A stretch of DNA of 64,000 nt, from contig NZ_MQWA01000001.1 of NCBI RefSeq assembly GCF_002954445.1, positions 504,221 through 568,220 of the forward strand, read 5' to 3'. The DNA is from Rubritalea profundi (lineage in GTDB: Bacteria > Verrucomicrobiota > Verrucomicrobiia > Verrucomicrobiales > Akkermansiaceae). Shown one piece after another: positions 8,852 through 15,956 of this stretch (its first letter is position 1; each line of letters starts with the position of its first letter). Below the pieces are notes generated by a model that searched no databases, had not been told where the DNA came from, and saw nothing but the letters and a program-made list of their open reading frames with translations. Position numbers and translations under genes: made by a program.

Positions 8852-11800
8852 ATGTCCCTTAAATCACATATCAGCTTAGCTACGAAAATCGGCTTTGCTT
8901 CCCACCAGAACTCAGTCGCTGTTATTCAGGAGTTCAGAATAGAAAACCTAGGTGACGCTCCTCTCTCAAATTTAGTCGTCCGATTAGATTCAAACCCGTC
9001 ATTCTTGGAGCCCAAAATTTGGAAGGTCGACCAGATTGATGCTGGGGCCACAACCAAGATTACCGATCGTAATGTAAAGCTCGATGCGGCCACACTCATG
9101 GGGTTAACCGAAAGTCTTAATGGTGAAATTTCAGTCAGCATCACAAGCTCTGAAAACGCTGAGGCGACACCGATTACATTACTAGATGAGTCTCACCCTA
9201 TCGAACTTTTAGCCAAGTCACACTGGGGCGGTACAGGCTCTATGCCTGAATTGCTCCCGGCATTCTGTATGCCTAACGACCCAGCTGTAGATAAAGTTCT
9301 TAAAGCTACTGCTGACGTCCTGAGGAGGGCTGGTAAAGAAGCTTCTATCAACGGTTATGAAAACCGGTCTCGCTCTCGCACATGGGAGCTTACTTCCGCA
9401 ATATGGTCCGCAGTAGCTGGCTTAAATCTAGACTACGCTCTCCCCCCTGCCAGCTTTGAATTATCAGGCCAAAAGGTTCGAACTCCAGGAGCCATACTCG
9501 AAGGCCGCCTAGCCACATGCTTAGATTCCAGTATGCTCTTCGCGTCAGCATTGGAACAGGCTCGCTTGAACCCTCTCATCATCCTGAGCGAGGGCCACGC
9601 CTTTGTGGGAGTCTGGCTACAGCCACAACAGTTTAGCCAGCTCATCACGGAAGAGGCCTCAGCTGTTCGCAAACGTGTTGAGCTCAATGAGATTCTAGTC
9701 TTCGAAACAACTCTCATCACGGAGTCTCCAGCTCCCCCATTCAGCACTGCTGTGGAGTCAGCCATCAAAAAACTCAGCGATGAAGAGTTCCTCATGGCTA
9801 TTGATATTCAGCGTGCCCGCATGCGTAAGATCAAGCCTCTCGGAGTAACGAATACTACGACATCAACCGAGACGTCCACTACTGGACCTGAGGTAATTGA
9901 CAGCCTTGAAGAAGCCCCTGCACTTCCTGGATTTGATGTCGAAATCACACAAGATCCAGAAAATGCTAATGACAGGGTAGCCCAGTGGCAGAGAAAGCTA
10001 CTCGACCTCACAGCCCGCAACAAACTACTCCACCTCCCAGAACGAACTAAACACGTTCCCCTAACATGCCCAGACCCGGGCACACTAGAAGATCTGCTTG
10101 CTGCCGGTAAAACTATTCGCATAGCCTCCTTCCCAGATTTCGATTCAGGCGGACGAGATTCAGCTTTATATGCACAACAAAACAACGCAGATCTTAAAAC
10201 CCAGTACGCAACAGATGCCCTTAGCTCGAATGAGGTCATGTCTTCACTTCCTGCTAAGAAGCTCGAAGCCGAATTGATCGATCTCTACCGTAAGGCTCGG
10301 ACTGACATCAACGAAGGTGGAGCTAACACCCTCTTCCTAGCTTTAGGCTTCCTCAATTGGAAAAAATCAGCTGAGGACACGCGAGTATACCGAGCACCGC
10401 TAATCCTTCTTCCCGTCAAACTAAAGAGGAAGAGCGCATTGTCGGGAGTCACCATGACCGTGCATGAGGATGAACCACGGTTTAACCTCACCTTACTTGA
10501 ACTACTCAAGCAAGATTTCGACCTAGATATTCCTGGACTAGACGGTAGTTTACCGGAAGACGACAGCGGTATCGATGTCACCGGCATATGGAATCACATG
10601 CGGGTTCAAGTGAAGGACATCCCAGGATTTGAGGTCACTACCGATACAGCTTTAGGCACCTTCTCTTTTGCAAAATACCTCATGTGGAAAGACCTTACGG
10701 ATCGCCGTGAGCAGCTCACATCAAATGCCGTCGTTCGACACCTCATGGAACGAGGTGAAGAGAAATTTAATGCCTCAGGAGCTTCGTACCCAGATCCAAC
10801 AACTCTGGATAAAACTATTCCTCCATCAGAACTCTTTGCTCCACTACCAGCCGATTCATCTCAACTCGCAGCTGTCGTAGCATCAGCCAACGGTTGTAAC
10901 TTCGTGCTCGATGGACCTCCAGGCACAGGAAAATCCCAGACCATTGCGAACATGATCGTTCACAACCTTTCTATAGGTAAACGTGTATTGTTTGTCGCAG
11001 AGAAAATGGCTGCGCTGGACGTCGTGCACCGACGCCTTGCTGAACAGGGGCTCTCAGAGTTTTGCCTAGAAGTGCATTCGCATAAAACATCCAAAACAGA
11101 CATTTTACAGCAGCTTGACCGAGCATGGAATACGCGCGGAGACTTAAGTGCAAGTAACTGGGCTAAAAAGACATCTCAACTTAAGCACCTAAGAGATCGC
11201 CTCAATACAGTCTGCGAGAGACTTCATTTCCCGCACTCTAACGGCCTCACAGTCTATCGTGCCATAGGCCAAGTTGTACGTCACCACGACTCCTCTACCC
11301 CTCGCCTGAAATGGAGCAATGGCACGCAACACTCAGTCGAAGAATTTGAAGCTCTAGGTGAAACAGCACGACGACTTTCCCTCAACTACTCAGCATTCTT
11401 AGAATCACCTAAAGACTTCTCCATCATCGAAAAGACAGAATGGTCTAACGGGTGGCAGGACTCTATTATTAGCACCGCTCAGTTACTGCCCGGTAAAATT
11501 GCTAACCTTCGTACTGCTACTGACAAGCTGAAGGAATGTTGCCAATTTAGTATTCTGACTGACACGACACAAGCAACTCAGCTGCTCGCAAACTTTCTGA
11601 TTTCCATCCTCAAAGCCCACGGCAAAGATCTAAGCTTTGCCTTCTCTCCAGGACTCACTGAGAAGCTAGAAGCCGTGAAGAAATTCACCCAGCTACTAGA
11701 GGAATACCATGCAGCGGAAAAGAATCTCTCAGTCCGCTACGCTGCTGAGGCAGCCCGTCATATCGACACTAATGAACTCGACGCAAAATGGAGCGAAGCA

Positions 11801-13795
11801 GGCCAGAAGTTTTGGTTCCTCGCAACACTAGCGCAAAAGAATATTAGCAAGGAACTCGGCGTGAAGGCTAACACCAGTGCTCTGCCGAATGTAGAACAAG
11901 ATTCCCCTGTCCTACGCAATCTAGGTGAGCTGCTGTCCAAGATGGATCAGCTATCCTCAAGCTTGATAGGCATCCCAGGATACGCAGCATTGACTAGTGA
12001 CCTCACCGTTCTATCAGCAACCACTCAGCTTGCTGCCGACATTCAGCAACAACTCCCTCAGCTCATCTCGACCCCAGATGAACTCATCTCTCTCAAGACC
12101 TCAGTAAAGCGTTTAGTCACCGACGGCAACGAGCTACTCAGCCCGGATGGCCAGATCTTTATCGCCAACTCTGCACTGCAACACGCCCTCTCAGAACTTG
12201 ATGCCACAGTGTCACAGTTCTCAGAACTCTGTGCATCTGAAAACCTCCAAGGCTATTCCCTCGATCAGCTAGAAGCTGCGTCCAAGAAAGTCACCTCCAA
12301 ACAGGCCACGCTAAGGGCATGGTGCGGATGGCGTCGTGTTAGAGTCAGCGCAATCCATCAGAACCTCACACCTCTCGTAGAGGGCATCGAAAATGGCAGC
12401 ATACCGAAGGATGATCTCGAATTAGTCTTCCTCACAGCCTACAGCAAGTGGTTCGCCGCAAATGCGATTGATAACGAACCCGTTCTTCGAGACTTCGTCA
12501 CAGCTGAGCACATGGAGAGCATCGAAGAGTTCAGACGTATCGATGAACAAGTTTCCAAACTCGCAGTAGAGTACACTCGCACAGTACTCTGCGGACGCCT
12601 TCCTAAGAAATCGGAAGTCGGTAAAAAAGACGGGTACGGTATCCTTAAACACGAGATTCAGAAAAAGCGCATGCACAAGCCTCTGAGGCAGCTTGCCAGT
12701 GAAATGGGCGAAGCCTTCTCTAACCTCGCCCCATGTATGCTTATGAGTCCCCTCTCCATAGCTCAATACCTACCAGCAGATCAACAACAGTTCGACCTCG
12801 TCATCTTTGACGAAGCGTCACAGATCAGTCCATGGGATGCCGTGGGATCCATAGCGAGAGGAAAGCAGGTAGTCATTGCCGGTGACCCTCGCCAGATGCC
12901 CCCAACCAACTTCTTCCAACGTGGAGCCAGTGGTGCTGAATTTGACAACGATACAGAAGGTGATCTCGAAAGTATCCTTGATGAATGCCTCGCAGTGGGA
13001 GTGCCCCGTCACAGCCTAAGCTGGCACTACCGTAGCCGCCACGAAAGCCTCATAGCCTTCTCTAACCACAGTTATTACGGAGGTAATCTCATTACCTTCC
13101 CGGCAGCTGTCACTCGTGAGAGTGCTGTCAGCTGGGTGAAGGTCGACGGAGTTTACGCCAAAGGCAAATCACGCACCAACCAAGCCGAAGCCAAAGCCAT
13201 GGTAGCGGAGACAGTCAAACGTCTCACCGACTCAGCATTCACAGATGCCGGTTACTCATTAGCTATCATCACCCTCAACACTGATCAGCAAAGGTTAGTA
13301 GAAGACCTTCTAGACTCTGCTCGTAAAAAGCACCCAGAGATCGAGCCGTATTTCTCTGATAGTCTATCGGAGCCAGTCGTCGTAAAGAACCTTGAAACCG
13401 TTCAAGGTGATGAACGAGATGTTATCCTCTTCGGTATAGGCTACGGCCCAACCGAGCCAGGCTCCCAAACAATGTCGATGAGCTTTGGCCCACTCAACCG
13501 CGATGGTGGTGAGCGCCGACTCAACGTGGCTCTCACACGCTCGAAGCAAGAGATGATGGTCTTCACCTCCTTCGATCCATCTATGATCGACCTCAACCGC
13601 ACCAGCTCACGTGCGGTCCGAGACCTCAAACACTTTCTTGAGTTTGCTGATCGAGGCCCACGCGCCTTGAAAGAAGCTGTGAAAGGATCAGTCGGCGGCT
13701 ACGACTCACCATTCGAAGAAGCCGTGTCTAACCGCCTCCAAGAAAAAAGGTTGGCAAGTTGTTCCTCAAGTAGGAGTTTCTCGCTTCCGTATTGA
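8852..13795 (+). CDS. DUF4011 / SF1 helicase, broken before its nuclease domain
   Basis: This 1647-residue reading frame has a beta-rich N terminus, then a transglutaminase-like segment (about 190-260, with TCLDSSMLF and GHAFVGVWL). A DUF4011 signature, WQRKLLDLTARNKLL, lies near residue 380. SF1 (Upf1-like) helicase motifs follow: Walker A DGPPGTGKS near 690, DEAS in IFDEASQISPWDA near 1320, SWHYRSRHESL, ETVQGDERDV, and the final RRLNVALTRSKQ. The known family continues into a Vsr-like nuclease and DUF3320. Here the frame is lost at the A6 run 13743-13748; the last 16 or so residues are out-of-frame and the continuation is read in another frame (next entry). These proteins are recurrent in bacterial defence loci. 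The gap to the upstream operon suggests joint or coordinated expression. Confidence 0.85.
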   Translation: MSLKSHISLATKIGFASHQNSVAVIQEFRIENLGDAPLSNLVVRLDSNPSFLEPKIWKVDQIDAGATTKITDRNVKLDAATLMGLTESLNGEISVSITSSENAEATPITLLDESHPIELLAKSHWGGTGSMPELLPAFCMPNDPAVDKVLKATADVLRRAGKEASINGYENRSRSRTWELTSAIWSAVAGLNLDYALPPASFELSGQKVRTPGAILEGRLATCLDSSMLFASALEQARLNPLIILSEGHAFVGVWLQPQQFSQLITEEASAVRKRVELNEILVFETTLITESPAPPFSTAVESAIKKLSDEEFLMAIDIQRARMRKIKPLGVTNTTTSTETSTTGPEVIDSLEEAPALPGFDVEITQDPENANDRVAQWQRKLLDLTARNKLLHLPERTKHVPLTCPDPGTLEDLLAAGKTIRIASFPDFDSGGRDSALYAQQNNADLKTQYATDALSSNEVMSSLPAKKLEAELIDLYRKARTDINEGGANTLFLALGFLNWKKSAEDTRVYRAPLILLPVKLKRKSALSGVTMTVHEDEPRFNLTLLELLKQDFDLDIPGLDGSLPEDDSGIDVTGIWNHMRVQVKDIPGFEVTTDTALGTFSFAKYLMWKDLTDRREQLTSNAVVRHLMERGEEKFNASGASYPDPTTLDKTIPPSELFAPLPADSSQLAAVVASANGCNFVLDGPPGTGKSQTIANMIVHNLSIGKRVLFVAEKMAALDVVHRRLAEQGLSEFCLEVHSHKTSKTDILQQLDRAWNTRGDLSASNWAKKTSQLKHLRDRLNTVCERLHFPHSNGLTVYRAIGQVVRHHDSSTPRLKWSNGTQHSVEEFEALGETARRLSLNYSAFLESPKDFSIIEKTEWSNGWQDSIISTAQLLPGKIANLRTATDKLKECCQFSILTDTTQATQLLANFLISILKAHGKDLSFAFSPGLTEKLEAVKKFTQLLEEYHAAEKNLSVRYAAEAARHIDTNELDAKWSEAGQKFWFLATLAQKNISKELGVKANTSALPNVEQDSPVLRNLGELLSKMDQLSSSLIGIPGYAALTSDLTVLSATTQLAADIQQQLPQLISTPDELISLKTSVKRLVTDGNELLSPDGQIFIANSALQHALSELDATVSQFSELCASENLQGYSLDQLEAASKKVTSKQATLRAWCGWRRVRVSAIHQNLTPLVEGIENGSIPKDDLELVFLTAYSKWFAANAIDNEPVLRDFVTAEHMESIEEFRRIDEQVSKLAVEYTRTVLCGRLPKKSEVGKKDGYGILKHEIQKKRMHKPLRQLASEMGEAFSNLAPCMLMSPLSIAQYLPADQQQFDLVIFDEASQISPWDAVGSIARGKQVVIAGDPRQMPPTNFFQRGASGAEFDNDTEGDLESILDECLAVGVPRHSLSWHYRSRHESLIAFSNHSYYGGNLITFPAAVTRESAVSWVKVDGVYAKGKSRTNQAEAKAMVAETVKRLTDSAFTDAGYSLAIITLNTDQQRLVEDLLDSARKKHPEIEPYFSDSLSEPVVVKNLETVQGDERDVILFGIGYGPTEPGSQTMSMSFGPLNRDGGERRLNVALTRSKQEMMVFTSFDPSMIDLNRTSSRAVRDLKHFLEFADRGPRALKEAVKGSVGGYDSPFEEAVSNRLQEKRLASCSSSRSFSLPY

Positions 13796-14726
13796 TCTTG
13801 GTATCGTTCACCCAGATAGACCTGGCGACTTCCTCGTCGGTGTCGAGTGCGACGGAGCCACCTACCACAGTGGAGCCACTGCCCGAGACCGCGATAAAGT
13901 CAGAGCAGCTGTGCTAGAAGGCCTAGGATGGAACCTTCTTCGTGTTTGGTCCACAGATTGGTTCACCAACCCGGAGGGTGAAATTGAGAGGCTTGATGCA
14001 GCATTACGTGAGCTTTACAAATCTAGCCGTTCCGCCAATGAATCTGACATAAAACAAACAGATATTTCCGACGTTCCATCAACACCGGACAACATCATTG
14101 AAATAGCTGATGAGGTCACCCCCTCAGAGCCTCTAGCAATGGTAGCTAGCTCTCCATCCTCCACGACATCAGAACCTACTGAAGTAGTTCAAGACGATCC
14201 TCAGACGCCAGCTACGACACCCGAAGTGGCATCTAAGGCCAATTACATCACAACGGATTTCGCATCACTACAGCCAAAGATTGATCCAGACCTATTTTAC
14301 GATGACGCGTACACCTCCACGCTGGTTGAAATGATTGAACACACTCTTGAATCAGAGGCTCCTATCTCGGACGAGTTACTCGTTCAGCGCATTGCTCGTG
14401 CTCACGACTTCAAACGCTCAGGCCGCCGAATTAGAGAAAAACTATTAGAACTCATCGACGAGCATTTCCACCTCAGAGAAGACCCGGTAGAAGGTAGCTT
14501 CATCTGGAAAACTCCAGACGGTCCAGCGACCCACTCAGTCTACCGCAGCCCAACCAACAGCCAGTCAACTAGACGTATCGAAGAAATCCCCTATGAGGAA
14601 ATCTCAGCAGCTCACCGAGACCGCAATACCGACGCCACAGATATAGCTCGCACATTCGGAATCAAGAGACTGACCGCTAATGTCAGAGATCGCATCGAAC
14701 GTGCCATAGCCATTGCACAATCATAA
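13749..14726 (+). pseudogene. Detached Vsr-like nuclease and DUF3320 tail of the helicase
   Basis: Reading from 13749 in the frame one base ahead of the helicase gives a continuous 325-residue extension. It starts with GWQVVPQVGVSRFRIDLGI and continues with GVECDGATYHS and LGWNLLRVWSTDWF, the conserved blocks of the Vsr/DUF559-like nuclease found at the end of DUF4011 helicases; D, E and D of the nuclease core are present. A disordered Ser/Thr/Pro-rich linker follows, then a DUF3320-like domain (about 14280-14530). Removing one A from the A6 run would fuse it to the helicase into a protein of about 1958 residues. The first in-frame ATG (13911) lies inside the nuclease core, so independent translation would give an incomplete enzyme. 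It may be a true mutation, a homopolymer sequencing error, or a site of transcriptional slippage. Confidence 0.8.
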
Positions 14727-14803
14727 GACTAGCGTCTCGTTATTGCAAAAAAACATAACATAAATCGATCATGCTGAGCATGGTCAACGGTACTCCCAAC
14801 AAA

Positions 14804-15154
14804 ATGAAACCCCTAAAAATCCTACTCACACTCCTAACCCTACTCGCCCTTACATCTTGCTCAAAACCCGCAAAGGATCTCAGTTCGTATGAGTCAGCTA
14901 GGGCGTGGATTAGTTCTGAATACACGGCCGAGGTGATGGAACCTAGCAGCAGAGACATTCATCGTGTTGAGTACTACCCCGGCAGTCCGCGTCAATGGTT
15001 GATCGTCTACTTCAATAGCAACAAATCCAAAGGCTACCTCTACCAGAAATTCCCCTCTTCACTCTGGGCCGATTGGAAAGCAGCCGACAGCAAAGGGAAA
15101 TGGTACAAGCTAAACCTCAAAGGAAATAGAACCTATTTCTTCACCCCCGAATAA
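14804..15154 (+). CDS. Lipoprotein with KTSC-like domain
   Basis: An upstream in-frame ATG exists at 14771, but the start at 14804 gives a proper lipoprotein signal: a Lys, a hydrophobic core and the lipobox LTSC. The mature part resembles the KTSC domain, with a leading YYPGSPRQWLIVYF, the YLYQKFPSSLW block and DSKGKWYKLNLKGN at the end. KTSC domains are usually found in cytoplasmic proteins or attached to lysyl-tRNA synthetases, so an exported lipidated version is uncommon. The gene lies 77 bases after the DUF3320 tail on the same strand and only 2 bases before a small gene of unknown function. Any link with the preceding cluster is uncertain. Confidence 0.65.
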   Translation: MKPLKILLTLLTLLALTSCSKPAKDLSSYESARAWISSEYTAEVMEPSSRDIHRVEYYPGSPRQWLIVYFNSNKSKGYLYQKFPSSLWADWKAADSKGKWYKLNLKGNRTYFFTPE

Positions 15155-15156
15155 TC

Positions 15157-15486
15157 ATGGCAGTTATAAAGTTTACCCTCGATGAGATAGAATTTGCCAA
15201 AGCCGTCAACACAATGAGGCAGGCCATCCGCGGGCGCGGTGTACGCACAATACAGTGTTCACTCACCAAAACCCACCTCAAGCTTCAGTGCCCAGAATGG
15301 GGAAGCGTGCGCGCTGCAGTTAAGAGTGAAAATACATCCCGCTTCGTTATTACACCAAGGGCTTTGGGCCACGCTGTTGGTGCATACCGCGACTTTAAAA
15401 AGGGAAGCTCTGATGAAGCTTACGCCGTGATGGACAAGAAGCTTGGCTTCTTCCGTACACACAGAATGGACATCACAATAAAGTGA
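15157..15486 (+). CDS. Small protein of unknown function
   Basis: I do not recognise this 109-residue protein. It is basic, lacks membrane segments and a signal peptide, and appears to alternate strands and helices. The opening helix with FAKAVNTMRQAIRGRG followed by short strands faintly recalls one repeat of a DNA sliding clamp, but this is only an impression. The start ATG is 2 bases after the stop of the KTSC lipoprotein gene, so the two are probably co-transcribed. It ends 6 bases before the stop of a convergent minus-strand gene. Confidence 0.55.
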   Translation: MAVIKFTLDEIEFAKAVNTMRQAIRGRGVRTIQCSLTKTHLKLQCPEWGSVRAAVKSENTSRFVITPRALGHAVGAYRDFKKGSSDEAYAVMDKKLGFFRTHRMDITIK

Positions 15487-15492
15487 TCACCA

Positions 15493-15795
15493 TCACCCAT
15501 TTTCTTTTTTCTTCATGTTTACATATGAAACGAAGAATAGAAGTGCACCGCCCACGGCCCCATGGAGCGCATAGCTCTTAACCTTAATAATTTTAGTTAA
15601 GCGTATCTGCTCAGACGCCATTGTGATCTTGTCGGTCCCTAGTTCATCGTAATAGGCGTACTGCTCATCCTTTAGCATTTGCTTAAACTCATCAGATTCG
15701 CTCATAAACCGCCAACTCATGACACCTTGAACAAGTGTCGCAGCCAACAAGATTACCCCAAGTAAGCCCGCTGCCGCTGTAATTGTATCTTTCAT
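15493..15795 (-). CDS. Small two-TM membrane protein
   Basis: The 100-residue product has hydrophobic segments at about 4-26 and 74-93, separated by a charged loop of about 45 residues; both ends probably face the same side of the membrane. I see no motif that assigns a family. The gene is convergent with the preceding plus-strand pair and shares the orientation of the Sel1/stomatin/NfeD operon, but 161 bases separate it from the end of the Sel1 protein gene. It may be a separate transcript. Confidence 0.55.
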   Translation of the reverse strand: MKDTITAAAGLLGVILLAATLVQGVMSWRFMSESDEFKQMLKDEQYAYYDELGTDKITMASEQIRLTKIIKVKSYALHGAVGGALLFFVSYVNMKKKENG

Positions 15796-15956
15796 ACGCC
15801 CACTCTCTAGCGCGACACGCTCGAGTCAATTATTTTGAGCCCTAGAAATAATGGTAACTGCCAATGTGCTCGTAATTTTTGAGGAATCAACTTCGCGTTT
15901 GTAGAGAACTTCACCAAACCACAGGTCTGTCCCCAATGGACTTGAGTGCTTGATTT

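Noticed and set aside
13911-14726. Independent gene starting at the ATG at 13911
   Set aside because: The ATG lies inside the nuclease core; the same frame extends upstream to the A6 run with conserved nuclease sequence, so it is the detached tail of the helicase.
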